Notes: generated from the sequence alone by a model not told the origin. Counted from the first letter of the stretch, positions 8,646 to 18,050 are shown. The stretch: 64,000 nt of DNA from Streptomyces antioxidans (GCF_000968685.2 NZ_LAKD02000040.1:62001-126000), one strand, 5' to 3'. Numbers and translations: made by a program.

Positions 8646-9518
8646 CTACGCGGGCGGGAGTTCCGCCACGTAGATCGGGTTTCCGCTGTCCGTCAGCCCG
8701 TTCTGACGGATGCAGTGGTGCTTCTGGAGGAACCGCAGACAGGCGTGCACCCGCTGCCGGGTGAGCCCCGTCTTGGCCGAGAGCGTCTCCAGCGAGTGGC
8801 CGATCCGTCCGGCCTCGGCCAGCGTGGGGAGGATGTAGACGGCCACGGCCCACACATCCTCGGTGATGCTCAGCCGGTCCTTCCACTGAGCGAACAGTGC
8901 CTCCGTCCTGAGCCTCAGCTCCCGCTTGTCCGCCTCGGGCTCCTCGCCCGGTCGGCAGCCCAGCGCCTCGAGGATCCGCGTCCAGGCCTGCTCGGACCGG
9001 TGCAGGGAATCCAGCACCTCCGTATGGAAGCGTTCGGTCCGCATCTCCAGCCGGACGATCGCGTCCATGAGCTCGCTCGGCGGAGTGGGACGGGAGACCT
9101 CGGAGACGTCCAGCGCGTACGAGCCGTCGCGCTGGACGGTGGCGATCACCCTGGAGACCCACTGTTTGAAGGGCAGGCACGCGGGTTTGGTGCAGCCGTT
9201 CACCAGCTGAATCAGCCCTTGCAGATTCACCAGATGCAAGTCTCGACGCCACTCCCTACCTGCGGGAATGCTGAGACCGTAACGTGAGGTTACGGTCTCG
9301 AGCGTAGACTTTCCGCCAGGTTGAACATGATCTGCCAACGCCTTTCGCGGGTTGGTGTGGCCGAGTTCCGCGCAGACGTCGACCGTCGGGAACCAGTGTT
9401 CGCCGTCCGGCATGGTCAGTCGGCGAAGCCGGGCCCCCGTGGCCGCGTAGACGAAGTCGCTGACGTCCATGGCGTCGTGCCGAGCAGACGGGCCCGGCGG
9501 TGTGTTGTGTTTGCGCAT
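8646..9518 (-). CDS. Orphan Bro-N domain (phage antirepressor-like) protein
   Basis: 290 residues. The N-terminal ~110 residues resemble the Bro-N/KilA-type DNA-binding domain of phage antirepressors: RLRRLTMPDGEHWFPTVDVC, LGHTNPRKALADHV and LVNLQGLIQLV. The C-terminal half carries a predicted winged-helix segment (SLETLSAKTGLTRQRVHACL) ending KHHCIRQNGLTDSGNPIYV. GGAGG lies 9 nt before the ATG at 9518. No integrase, repressor or other phage gene is nearby, so it looks like a domesticated regulator. Direct and inverted repeats just upstream (9553-9592) may be its own operator. DNA-binding role is inferred from the fold only. Confidence 0.8.
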   Translation of the reverse strand: MRKHNTPPGPSARHDAMDVSDFVYAATGARLRRLTMPDGEHWFPTVDVCAELGHTNPRKALADHVQPGGKSTLETVTSRYGLSIPAGREWRRDLHLVNLQGLIQLVNGCTKPACLPFKQWVSRVIATVQRDGSYALDVSEVSRPTPPSELMDAIVRLEMRTERFHTEVLDSLHRSEQAWTRILEALGCRPGEEPEADKRELRLRTEALFAQWKDRLSITEDVWAVAVYILPTLAEAGRIGHSLETLSAKTGLTRQRVHACLRFLQKHHCIRQNGLTDSGNPIYVAELPPA

Positions 9519-9552
9519 CGCGCATCACCTCCGCCATGAACGCTAAACATCA

Positions 9553-9592
9553 CCGCCCATCAATTCCCCCGAATGGGCGGAAGTTCCCCCGA
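9553..9592. promoter_or_regulatory. Candidate operator of the Bro-N gene
   Basis: An 8-bp inverted repeat (9553-9560 and 9573-9580) overlaps two copies of TTCCCCCGA at 9564-9572 and 9584-9592, exactly 20 bp apart (two helical turns). It is 35-75 bp upstream of the Bro-N start. Confidence 0.5.
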
Positions 9593-9662
9593 TCGGTTGG
9601 TAATTTATCGATCCGAGGACAAACCGCACACCAGCGCTAACTGAGCACGGGCCGGGTGGCGG

Positions 9663-10838
9663 TTAGGTGGTGAGTGCGGTGACGACCCGGGTGATCATGT
9701 CCTCCTGGGTGGTCAGTGGCGTCGGGGTGTACGAGAGGACGAAGCGGAGGCTCAGGTCGCGGGTGGCGAATATGCGGGTGCGGTAGCCGGCGGTCTCGCC
9801 GGTTTTGCCCCAGAAGGTCACGCCGTTCACGGTGGCCGTCTGGAGGCCCAGGCTGTAGCGGGCGGGGCTGCCGTCCAGCATGCGTACGGAGTCGGGGGGC
9901 AGGGTGAAGAGCTTGTCCAGGGCGCGGGGCGGCAGCAATGCGCCGGAGAACAGGGACCGTTGGAAGCGGAACAGGTCGTCGAGGGTCGAGACCAGCTCGC
10001 CTTCGCCCCAGGCGGAGGACTGGTTGTACACGGTGGCATCGCGCAGGGAGCCGTCGGTCATCCGCAGATAGCCGTGCACATGCGGGCCGTGGAGGCGGGG
10101 GTCCTGGCCCGGTAGCAGGGTCCGGGCCAGACCCAGCGGGCGCAGGACGCGTGAGGCGATGACCTGGCCGTAGGGGCGGGCGGTCAGCCTTTCGATGAGC
10201 AGGGCGAGCAGTACGTAGTTGATGCCCCGGTACTCCTGTTTGGTGCCCGGGGCGAACTTGAGCGGATCGTGTGTCACCGTCTTGACCCACTCCCGCGGCG
10301 TCCACCGGTCCCATCGGTGCCGCAGGACCGATTCCGGAGTGCTGTCGTCCGGGATGCCCCGGTGGTCGGGCAGTCCGCTGGTGTGGTTGAGCAGCTGGGC
10401 CACGGTGATGTGGCGGGCGAAGGCGGCGGGCAGCAGGTCCGGGAGGTAGCGCCCGATGGGGGCGTCGAGCTCCACCCGGCGTTCGGCCCACAGCTGGAGG
10501 ACCACGGTGGCCACGAACGCCTTGGTGACGCTGCCCGCGCGGAACCGGTCGTCCGGGCGTACGGCCCGTCCGCTCCGGATGTCGGCCGCCCCCGCCGTGC
10601 CGTACCAGCGGTCTCCCCGGCGGTCGACATGCAGTTGGGCTGAGGTGGCGTCTGGGTGGGCGAGATCGCTGATCGCGGCCTGGAGGTCGGTGTGGTCGGA
10701 CGCGGTGGTCGACGCGGGGGTAGGCGCGGCGGTCCGCGCCGTCCTCGTTGCCGCGCGGGCTCCGGTGCTCCCGGTCATCGCCAGCAGCGTTCCGGCCGCG
10801 CAACCGCCCATGAAGGTACGTCGGGTCAAGGAAGTCAT
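9663..10838 (-). CDS. Tat-exported serine hydrolase (beta-lactamase/DD-peptidase fold)
   Basis: 391 residues. A Tat signal is visible (TRRTFMGGCAAG, then a hydrophobic stretch to about residue 30). The mature part is a class C beta-lactamase-like/DD-peptidase fold: nucleophile motif SVTK in FRAGSVTKAF near residue 103, LLNHTSGL near 150 and the third motif KTG in FWGKTGETAGY near 340. The second motif, normally YxN (often YSN), reads YRGINY, so the catalytic Asn appears replaced. It may be an esterase or DD-peptidase with altered proton relay. It stands alone, convergent with nothing obvious. Substrate unknown. Confidence 0.88.
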   Translation of the reverse strand: MTSLTRRTFMGGCAAGTLLAMTGSTGARAATRTARTAAPTPASTTASDHTDLQAAISDLAHPDATSAQLHVDRRGDRWYGTAGAADIRSGRAVRPDDRFRAGSVTKAFVATVVLQLWAERRVELDAPIGRYLPDLLPAAFARHITVAQLLNHTSGLPDHRGIPDDSTPESVLRHRWDRWTPREWVKTVTHDPLKFAPGTKQEYRGINYVLLALLIERLTARPYGQVIASRVLRPLGLARTLLPGQDPRLHGPHVHGYLRMTDGSLRDATVYNQSSAWGEGELVSTLDDLFRFQRSLFSGALLPPRALDKLFTLPPDSVRMLDGSPARYSLGLQTATVNGVTFWGKTGETAGYRTRIFATRDLSLRFVLSYTPTPLTTQEDMITRVVTALTT

Positions 10839-11109
10839 GGTCAGCCATGGTGCCGATGCGGCCGCGCCCGGCCATCAGGGATGACCCGCATACGCACCCC
10901 TACGGTGCCCCTAGCGGGCCCGGACTCGCCTACGTCCCCGGCCCCCGGCTCGGCCGTGTTTCAGAGCCCGGTCACCCGGCTGGTCGCCCGGCTCGGGACG
11001 TCGCGGGCGGCCATCCAGACGGTGTGGTGTCGCGACGGACGATCTCGTAGCGCTCCGTAGCACTGAGCCCCATGTCGCACCTCATCCCGCCCGCTCGTCC
11101 TGGTCGCGG

Positions 11110-11958
11110 TCAGTCGGGCTGGTGCTCCGGGCCGCCGTAGTCGGGGCTGGTGTAGTCCGGGCTGCTGTAGCGGGGACGGGCCTTGGGGCCTTCGCCGTCG
11201 GTGCTGAAACCGGGGCGGGTGTAGCCGAGGTGAGGGGTGCGGCTGACCGCCTCGGGGTTGATCGGGACGTAGGCCGAGGGCGACGGGGCCGAGGGGTTGG
11301 CCAGGGCCTCGCGGAGGAACGGCAGTATGCCGCGCTCCAGCAGGGCGTCCCGCCAGGCCTCCCTGGCGCGGTCCACCTCCTCCATCCGCTCGCTGCGCGC
11401 ATCGCCGCGGATCGCGCTGGAGCCGTTGCGCAGCGCGGTCAGGAGCAGTCCGACGGCGGCGATCAGGATGCCCGCGGCGGTCAGCGCGGCGAAGAACCAG
11501 CCCGCGGTGACCATCGGCTGGGCGATGGACGGGGCCGGGTCCAGGACGTTGAGGACATAGCCGACGATGAGGAAGATGATCGCCGCGGTGCCCGCGAGCA
11601 CCGGGGCCAGCACCGCGAGCATGGCGACGAGCCCCGCCCCCGCTGCGCCCTGCATCGCACCGGCGAGCCCCACCGTTCCGTCCGGCCGTTCGCGCTCGCC
11701 CACATCCCCGGCGAGCGGGAAGAGCGGGGCGGGTTCGCGCAGTTTGGCGCGAGTGTCGCGGTAGGTCTGGTACTCGTCGGCCGCGCATGCCGCTATCGCG
11801 GCCGATGCCCCGAGCGCCATCGTGCGCAGCTGCTCGGTGGTGAGCCGCTGCCCGATACCGCTGAGGTCCGGGCGAAGTTCGGCGGTGCGCAGTGCGTCGT
11901 CGAGAACCCGCTCGAACTCCGGGCGGTCCTCGGTCAGCAGGTGCGGAGCGCTTTTCAT
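11110..11958 (-). CDS. Membrane protein of unknown function
   Basis: 282 residues. An N-terminal soluble helical part (about 1-95, including GQRLTTEQLRTMALGASAAI) is followed by two to three hydrophobic segments (GLVAMLAVLAPVLAGTAAI, then FLIVGYVLNVL, then AGWFFAALTAAGILIAAVGL). A charged segment follows, then a Pro/Ser/Tyr-rich tail with YSSPDYTSPDYGGP repeats. Start ATG 11958 has GGGGGA upstream; the frame continues to 12588 without recognisable sequence. Family not recognised. The Tyr/Pro/Asp tail could be a phosphorylation or protein-binding segment. Confidence 0.75.
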   Translation of the reverse strand: MKSAPHLLTEDRPEFERVLDDALRTAELRPDLSGIGQRLTTEQLRTMALGASAAIAACAADEYQTYRDTRAKLREPAPLFPLAGDVGERERPDGTVGLAGAMQGAAGAGLVAMLAVLAPVLAGTAAIIFLIVGYVLNVLDPAPSIAQPMVTAGWFFAALTAAGILIAAVGLLLTALRNGSSAIRGDARSERMEEVDRAREAWRDALLERGILPFLREALANPSAPSPSAYVPINPEAVSRTPHLGYTRPGFSTDGEGPKARPRYSSPDYTSPDYGGPEHQPD

Positions 11959-12149
11959 GGTGCATCCCCCGATGCTCCGTAGGGCCGTGACGACCGGCTT
12001 TCGCCGGGCAGTCGGGCGGAAACGGAGGAGAGCCTGCGACGGATAAGCCGATGGTAGAGCCGATCCGGCGCGGGGTGACAGCAAGTTTCCCGAATTGCTC
12101 CCTCGCCGGTGAAGCCCTCTATCTGCCCCGGACAGCGTCCGCTGAATCC

Positions 12150-13421
12150 TCAGTTCGCCAGGGGAAGTTGAACGACCAGCAGTTTTCCGGCCATCGTGAT
12201 GCCGCCGTCCATCGCCACCGCGAGATTGTCCGCGTACACATGCGGGCCCTCGACCGCGGGCGCGCCGCCGTCCTCGCCGTCCTCGGAGCCGACCTCGCCG
12301 AGCAGATACGGGATGGGGCTGTGGCCGTGGACGATGCGCTCCCCGCCGTAGGTGTCGAGCAATTCGCGGACCGCCGTGGGCCCGGTGTCCTCGTCCCGGA
12401 AGGCGAACCGCTTGGTGAATTTGCGGAACAGGTCCCAGCACTCGTCGGCGTCGCTGCGCTGCAGCGTCTCGGTGACCGTGTCGTTGACGGCCTCGATCGA
12501 GTCGCCGTACTCCAGATAGGCGGTGGTGTCGGAGTGGACCAGCAGATGGCCGTCCGCCTCCGCCATCGCGTCCAGCCGGGACATCCACTGGAGGTGGTGG
12601 TCCTCGAGCCGTTCCATGTCGCTGCGCTGGCCGCCGTTGAGCAGCCAGGCCGCCTGGAAGGATGCCGTTCCGGCACCGGAGTTGACCGGCGTGTCGCCGA
12701 ACCGCTTGGCGCCGATCAGCAGCAGCTCGTGATTGCCCATCAGCGCCTTGCAGTAACCGCCCGCGGCGGCGGCCTCGGCGGAGAGCTGCATGACCAGGTC
12801 GATGACGCCGATGCCGTCCGGGCCGCGGTCGGTGAAGTCACCGAGGAACCACAACCGGGCGTTCCCCGCGGACCAGTTGCCCTTGGCGTCGATCAGGCCC
12901 TCGGCGGCGAGGGCGTCGCGCAGCTCCTCGTGGTAGCCGTGGACGTCGCCCACGACGTACAGCGGGCCGGAGCCCTCGTCCTGGGCCAGCGGGCCGTCCT
13001 CGGGCTCGGGCACCGGGGTGAGCGCCACGGTGGGGCGGTCCTGCGGCGGGACGAGCTGGGTGTCCTTGATGGTGTGCCCGGGGCCCATGACCGGAAGCCG
13101 CTCGGTCGGGGTGTACTCGACGGGCGGGGGCTTGGGCGCGTCCGGCGCGGGCGCCCCGGGCGCCGGTGCGCCAGGAGGGGGCACGGGCGTGCCGTGCTCG
13201 GGCGCCCGGGGAGCGGGCGCGGGCGGCGGCACGGAGGCGGGCGGCGGCACCGGCGCGGGCTGCGGCACGGGCGCGCCGGTGCCCGGCGCGGCGTGCGCGG
13301 ACCCGGGCGGCATGGCTCCGGGCGCGGCCATGCCGGGCGGGGTGTACGCCCCGTACGCCGGCACAGGAGGGATCGCAGCCGTGGTCCCTGCCGTGGCTTC
13401 CAGACCGGCCCCCTGAGTCAT
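12150..13421 (-). CDS. Calcineurin-type (PPP-family) metallophosphatase
   Basis: 423 residues. The first ~150 residues are Pro/Ala/Gly-rich and disordered. The catalytic domain shows all metal-ligand blocks: VVGDVHGYHEE (GDxHG), LGDFTDRGPDG (GDxxDRG), LMGNHELLLIG (GNHE), LLVHSDTT and IVHGHSPIPYLLG. This is the serine/threonine phosphatase/ApaH-like arrangement, so an active di-metal phosphatase is expected. Start ATG 13421 has GGAGGGG 4 nt upstream; upstream in-frame codons to 13634 are not family-like. The substrate is unknown. Confidence 0.88.
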   Translation of the reverse strand: MTQGAGLEATAGTTAAIPPVPAYGAYTPPGMAAPGAMPPGSAHAAPGTGAPVPQPAPVPPPASVPPPAPAPRAPEHGTPVPPPGAPAPGAPAPDAPKPPPVEYTPTERLPVMGPGHTIKDTQLVPPQDRPTVALTPVPEPEDGPLAQDEGSGPLYVVGDVHGYHEELRDALAAEGLIDAKGNWSAGNARLWFLGDFTDRGPDGIGVIDLVMQLSAEAAAAGGYCKALMGNHELLLIGAKRFGDTPVNSGAGTASFQAAWLLNGGQRSDMERLEDHHLQWMSRLDAMAEADGHLLVHSDTTAYLEYGDSIEAVNDTVTETLQRSDADECWDLFRKFTKRFAFRDEDTGPTAVRELLDTYGGERIVHGHSPIPYLLGEVGSEDGEDGGAPAVEGPHVYADNLAVAMDGGITMAGKLLVVQLPLAN

Positions 13422-13652
13422 CGACCCCTCCACCATCACGCCGCCGTGCCACCTTGTGGACCTTGCCTGGTCGACGGCGGTCCGCGGTGTCGTCCGCCCA
13501 TCATAGGAATGACCGTGAGGGCTTGTGACGCACCAGGGTGCCGTCAATCGCTGCTGGCTCCTGCTTCGTCGGACTTTTATCCCGGATTGGCCCAGTAGCG
13601 GAAGCCCATGGGGCCCACCTCCTCCTCGGGTCATCCTTGATTCGCCCTCAGG

Positions 13653-14753
13653 TCAGCCTCCAGCGCGGCTGCGCGGGGCGCTGACCGTCGTGCGCGGCGG
13701 ACGGCGCTGAGAGGACGTCCGCACCATCAATTCGGTGGGTATGACCTGCTCAACGGGTTGGTCGGTGGCAAGGCCCTCGATGGCGTCGATGAGCAACTGG
13801 ACGACTGCCGTGCCGATCCGGCGGGGTTTGAGTGAGAGGGTCGTGATGGGCGGCTCGGTGGTGCGGTAGACGGCCGATTCGCTGCAGCACACCAACAGCA
13901 GGTCGTCGGGGACCCGCAGTCCGTAGCGGCGGGCGGCGGCGAGCAGATCGGTGCCGTTGGGGTCGAAGAGGCCGTAGACCGCGTCGGGCCGGTCCGGGCG
14001 GGCGAGCAGCCGGTCGGCGGCGACGGCACCGGCACAAGGGTCGTGGGCCGGGTACGCCTCATAGACCGGATCCTGTCCCACCCGTTCGCACCACCGCAGG
14101 TACGCCGTGGTGGACAGCCGGGTGTAGGTGTCGGTGGAGGTCCCGGTGAGCAGTCCGATCCGGCGGGCACCGGCCTCGGCGAGGTGGTCGAGCAGCCCCA
14201 GCACCGCCGCCTCGTGGTCGTTGTCGACCCAGGCGGTGACGGGGAGGGCGCCGGCGGGGCGGCCGTCGCTGACGACGGGGATGCGCTGGCGCAGCAGCTC
14301 GGTGACCACCGGATCGTGGTCGGAGGGGTCGATCACCACGGTGCCGTCGAGGGCGACGTTGGACCACACGTCGTGGCGGGAGGTGGCGGGCAGGATGACG
14401 AGGGCGTAGCCGCGGGCCAGCGCCGCGGAGGTGGCGGCCCTCGCCATCTCGGCGAAGTAGGCGAACTCGGTGAAGGTGAAAGGTTCATCCCCGTACGTGG
14501 TCACGGTCAGGCCGATGAGGCCGGACTTGCCGGTACGGAGCGTGCGGGCCGCTGCGGACGGGCGATAGCCCAGCCGCTCGGCGACCTCGCGGACATGGCG
14601 GCGGGTGGCCTCCGGGAGCCGGCCCTTGCCGTTGAGCGCGTCGGAGACGGTCGTGATGGAGACCCCGGCGGCGGCGGCCACGTCCCGGATGCCCGCCCGC
14701 CCTAACCGGCGGCCGGCCGACCGGCTCACCTGGTGCTTCCCTGCTGCTGTCAT
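13653..14753 (-). CDS. LacI-family transcriptional regulator
   Basis: 366 residues. The LacI helix-turn-helix is clear (IRDVAAAAGVSITTVSDALN, then YRPSAAARTLRTGKSGLIGL at the hinge), followed by a periplasmic-binding-protein-like ligand domain (VVIDPSDHDPVVTELL, YGLFDPNGTDLLAAARRYG). No sugar transporter or glycosidase is adjacent, so the effector cannot be guessed. A TACTAT hexamer (minus strand, 14763-14768) nine bases before the ATG could be a -10 element, giving a very short leader. The ATG choice follows the family; the frame extends to 14819. Confidence 0.9.
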   Translation of the reverse strand: MTAAGKHQVSRSAGRRLGRAGIRDVAAAAGVSITTVSDALNGKGRLPEATRRHVREVAERLGYRPSAAARTLRTGKSGLIGLTVTTYGDEPFTFTEFAYFAEMARAATSAALARGYALVILPATSRHDVWSNVALDGTVVIDPSDHDPVVTELLRQRIPVVSDGRPAGALPVTAWVDNDHEAAVLGLLDHLAEAGARRIGLLTGTSTDTYTRLSTTAYLRWCERVGQDPVYEAYPAHDPCAGAVAADRLLARPDRPDAVYGLFDPNGTDLLAAARRYGLRVPDDLLLVCCSESAVYRTTEPPITTLSLKPRRIGTAVVQLLIDAIEGLATDQPVEQVIPTELMVRTSSQRRPPRTTVSAPRSRAGG

Positions 14754-15157
14754 GGCCAGCCGATAGTAGGGCGCGGGTGGGAGGGTTGCGCGATTCCGCC
14801 ATCGGTATTCGGAAGGCACGTTTCTGCATGAGCGCCATCCCCAATTCCCTTGGAAGTGAAGCCAGTTGGGGGTTCCACCGGGCCTCTGATCGCCCCTGGC
14901 ATATCTACGCCTGCTGATTGATACATGTCTCGAAGAGGTCTCAACTCACCTGCACGGGTGATGCGCGCCACGGCGCTCGCCACCGGCGCGCGGGAAAAAC
15001 CGGGGCGCTCCCCCCGCTGGGTACGCGGGCGCCGGGGGCGGATACGCGGCGGCGCCCGGCGGGTACGCGAGATGGGGGAATCCTCATAAGGTGTGCAGTA
15101 TTGCCGTGTGCGAACGCTGTACACGCCCGGGACAGGATGGGTCGAGGAGGACTGTCG
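14754..15157. other. Divergent intergenic region, LacI gene / aminotransferase gene
   Basis: 404 bases. It carries the short leader of the lacI-type gene at one end and GAGGAGG at 15144-15150 as the ribosome site of the aminotransferase gene at the other. A lower-G+C patch around 14900-14945 probably holds promoters. No gene or extended palindrome was seen. Confidence 0.5.
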
Positions 15158-16237
15158 GTGACCGAGAAGAGCCCCAAGCTGCGCGCCGCGCTGGACGGCA
15201 TTCCGACGTACAAGCCCGGTAAGCCGGCCGCCGCGGGCGGGCCCCTGGCCTTCAAGCTCTCCTCCAACGAGAACCCCTATCCGCCGCTGGCCGGGGTGCT
15301 GGAGACCGCCGCGAACGCCGCCGCCTCCTTCAACCGCTATCCGGACCTCGCCTGCACCGCGCTGCTCGCGGAACTGGCGGGCCGTTTCGACGTACCGCTG
15401 GAGCATCTGGCCGCCGGGACCGGCTCGGTCGGCGTGGCCCAGCAATTGGTCCAGTCCACGGCGGGGCCGGGCGATGAGGTGATCTACGCCTGGCGGTCCT
15501 TCGAGGCATATCCGATCATCACTCAGATCGCCGGGGCGACCTCGGTACGGGTTCCGCTGAACGCCGCCGAGGAGCACGACCTGGAGGCGATGGCGGATGC
15601 CATCACCGACCGCACCCGGCTGATTTTCGTCTGTAATCCCAACAACCCGACCAGCACCGTGGTGCGCCGGGCCGCGCTGGAGCGGTTCCTGGAGCGGGTG
15701 CCGTCCGATGTGCTGGTGGTGCTGGACGAGGCGTACGTCGAGTTCATCCGGGACGAGCGGGTGCCCGACGGGATCGATCTCTACCGGGACCGGCCGAATG
15801 TGTGTGTGCTGCGCACCTTCTCCAAGGCGTACGGCCTGGCCGGGCTGCGGGTCGGCTTCGCGATCGCCCATGAGCCGGTGGCGGCGGCGCTGCGCAAGAC
15901 CGCGGTGCCGTTCGGCGTCAGCCAGCTCGCCCAGGACGCGGCGGTGGCCTCGCTGCACAGCGAGGACGCGCTGCGGGAGCGGGTGGACGCGCTGGTCACC
16001 GAGCGGGGCCGGGTCTGGGAGGCGCTGACCGCCCAGGGGTGGACGGTGCCGGACTCGCAGGCGAACTTCGTCTGGCTGCGGCTGGGGGAGCGCACCGCCG
16101 ACTTCGCCAGGGCGTGCGAGGCGGCGGGCGTGGTGATCCGTCCGTTCCCGGGTGAGGGGGTGCGGGTGACCATCGGCGAGCGCGAGGCGAACGAGATCTT
16201 CCTGCGGACGGCGGCGGAGTACCGCAAGGAGCTCTGA
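15158..16237 (+). CDS. hisC: Histidinol-phosphate/aromatic aminotransferase
   Basis: Class I/II PLP aminotransferase of 359 residues. Motifs: LSSNENPYPPL, AGTGSVGVAQQLVQ, CNPNNPTS (Asn and substrate contacts), VLDEAYVEF and the Schiff-base lysine in FSKAYGLAGLRVGFA near residue 220; the C-terminal Arg motif is GVRVTIG. It lies outside a his operon, as the second hisC-like (Pat) gene does in Streptomyces, so phenylalanine/tyrosine transamination is as likely as histidine synthesis. GTG 15158 is chosen for the GAGGAGG 7 nt upstream; the open frame from 14918 is not homologous. Confidence 0.92.
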   Translation: MTEKSPKLRAALDGIPTYKPGKPAAAGGPLAFKLSSNENPYPPLAGVLETAANAAASFNRYPDLACTALLAELAGRFDVPLEHLAAGTGSVGVAQQLVQSTAGPGDEVIYAWRSFEAYPIITQIAGATSVRVPLNAAEEHDLEAMADAITDRTRLIFVCNPNNPTSTVVRRAALERFLERVPSDVLVVLDEAYVEFIRDERVPDGIDLYRDRPNVCVLRTFSKAYGLAGLRVGFAIAHEPVAAALRKTAVPFGVSQLAQDAAVASLHSEDALRERVDALVTERGRVWEALTAQGWTVPDSQANFVWLRLGERTADFARACEAAGVVIRPFPGEGVRVTIGEREANEIFLRTAAEYRKEL

Positions 16238-16357
16238 GCCGGGCGGGCTCGCCGCCGGGCTGGCGGGCCGTGCGCGGGATACCCATGCGTGTCCCATTCG
16301 CCCCCTACCACCCCCGGTGGGAGGGGGCGAAGCCATGTGCGTATCATTGCTTGTGAA

Positions 16358-16373
16358 TGTGAATACGTTCACA
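16358..16373. promoter_or_regulatory. Rex operator (ROP site) of the cyd operon
   Basis: TGTGAATACGTTCACA is a perfect 6-4-6 inverted repeat matching the Rex operator consensus TGTGAANNNNTTCACA. A further half-site TTGTGAA sits at 16351-16357, directly abutting. It is 43 bp before cydA. Rex releases DNA when NADH/NAD+ rises, so the operon should be induced by oxygen limitation. Confidence 0.93.
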
Positions 16374-16415
16374 AGCTCGCTTCGCGGGCAGGCACGACCG
16401 TAAGGAGAGATTCAG

Positions 16416-18050
16416 GTGAATCTGGCTCTGGCGCCGGAGACTCTGGCCCGATGGCAGTTCGGCATCACGACCGTCTACCACTTTCTCTTCGTGCCGCTGA
16501 CGATCTCTCTCGCCGCGATCACGGCGGGTCTGGAGACCGCCTGGGTCCGTACGGGCAAGGAGAAGTACTTCCATGCCACCAAGTTCTGGGGAAAGCTCTT
16601 CCTGATCAACATCGCGATGGGCGTGGTCACCGGAATCGTGCAGGAGTTCCAGTTCGGCATGAACTGGTCGGACTACTCCCGCTTCGTCGGTGATGTCTTC
16701 GGTGCCCCGCTCGCGATGGAGGCCCTGCTGGCCTTCTTCTTCGAGTCCACCTTCATCGGTCTGTGGATCTTCGGCTGGGACAAGCTGCCCAAGAAGATCC
16801 ACTGCGCCTGCATCTGGATCGTCGCGATCGGCACGATCCTCTCCTCGTACTTCATCCTGGCCGCCAACTCCTGGATGCAGCACCCGACCGGCTACACCAT
16901 CGACAAGGCCACCGGAAAGGCCCAGCTCACCGACGTCTGGGCGGTGCTGACCCAGAACACCACCCTGGTCGTGGTCTTCCACACGCTGACCGCCGCCTTC
17001 CTCACCGGCGCCGCCTTCATCATCGGGATCTCCTCCTTCCATCTGCTGCGGGCCAAGCGCGGCCGGGAGCGCGGCGAGGAACTGGGTGAGCAGCGGAAGA
17101 AGCGGATCGGGGCGATGCGGGCCTCGCTGCGGGTGGGCCTGGTGGTCGCGGTGATCGCGGGTCTCGGCACGGCGATCAGCGGTGACCAGCTCGGCAAGGT
17201 GATGTTCGAGCAGCAGCCGATGAAGATGGCGGCGGCCGAGGCCCTTTGGGATACCCAGGCGCCCGCGCCCTTCTCGGTCTTCGCCGTCGGCGATGTCGGC
17301 AAGGGGCACAACAGCGTCGAGCTGGAGGTCCCCGGGGTGCTCTCCTTCCTGGCGCACAGCAACTTCACCGACTCCGTCCCCGGCATCAATGACATCGCCC
17401 AGCGGGAGGCCGACGCCTACGGCGGTCAGCCCGATGACTACATCCCCAGCATCTTCATGACCTTCTGGGGCTTCCGGCTGATGATCGGCTTCGGGATGAC
17501 CGCGTTCGTCGCCGGGCTGATCGGGCTGTGGACGACCCGCCGCAAGCGGTGGCTGGCGCCCGCGTTCCGCACCGGCGAGGACGAGGTGCCCCGGCTGATG
17601 CTCACCAACAAGCGTGAGCTGAGCCCGCGGCTGTCCACCTGGTCCTGGCGGATCGGCATCCTCACCATGGGCTTTCCGCTGATCGCCAACTCCTTCGGCT
17701 GGATCTTCACCGAGATGGGCAGGCAGCCCTGGGCGGTCTACGGGCTGATGAAGACCGGCGACGCGGTCTCCCCCGGCGTCGGCCAGACCGAGGTGCTGAT
17801 CTCGCTCGGCGTCTTCACGCTGCTGTACGGGGCGCTCGCGGTGATCGAGGTGCGGCTGCTGGCCACGTACGCCAAGGCCGGGCCCGACACCGACGAGAAG
17901 CCGCCCGCCAAGGACCCGAAGCTGCGGCTGCCCTCGGGCGGTCCGGACGGCGGGGGCGGTCCTGGCGGTCCGGACGGCGGGGCCTCCGCCGATACCGGGG
18001 GCGGGAACGGGGACGAGGATGCCGACAAGCCGCTGACCTTCGCGTACTGA
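16416..18050 (+). CDS. cydA: Cytochrome bd quinol oxidase subunit I
   Basis: Catalytic heme subunit, 544 residues, multi-pass. It oxidises menaquinol and reduces oxygen with high affinity in the cytoplasmic membrane. His22 (in TTVYHFLFVPL) corresponds to the b595 ligand of the family, and the GRQPW motif is at 435-439. The quinone-binding Q-loop (about 230-330) is present. The C-terminal ~55 residues are a Gly/Asp/Pro-rich tail not needed for the core fold. The ribosome site AAGGAGAG precedes the ATG. It leads cydA-cydB-cydCD behind the Rex operator. Confidence 0.98.
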   Translation: MNLALAPETLARWQFGITTVYHFLFVPLTISLAAITAGLETAWVRTGKEKYFHATKFWGKLFLINIAMGVVTGIVQEFQFGMNWSDYSRFVGDVFGAPLAMEALLAFFFESTFIGLWIFGWDKLPKKIHCACIWIVAIGTILSSYFILAANSWMQHPTGYTIDKATGKAQLTDVWAVLTQNTTLVVVFHTLTAAFLTGAAFIIGISSFHLLRAKRGRERGEELGEQRKKRIGAMRASLRVGLVVAVIAGLGTAISGDQLGKVMFEQQPMKMAAAEALWDTQAPAPFSVFAVGDVGKGHNSVELEVPGVLSFLAHSNFTDSVPGINDIAQREADAYGGQPDDYIPSIFMTFWGFRLMIGFGMTAFVAGLIGLWTTRRKRWLAPAFRTGEDEVPRLMLTNKRELSPRLSTWSWRIGILTMGFPLIANSFGWIFTEMGRQPWAVYGLMKTGDAVSPGVGQTEVLISLGVFTLLYGALAVIEVRLLATYAKAGPDTDEKPPAKDPKLRLPSGGPDGGGGPGGPDGGASADTGGGNGDEDADKPLTFAY

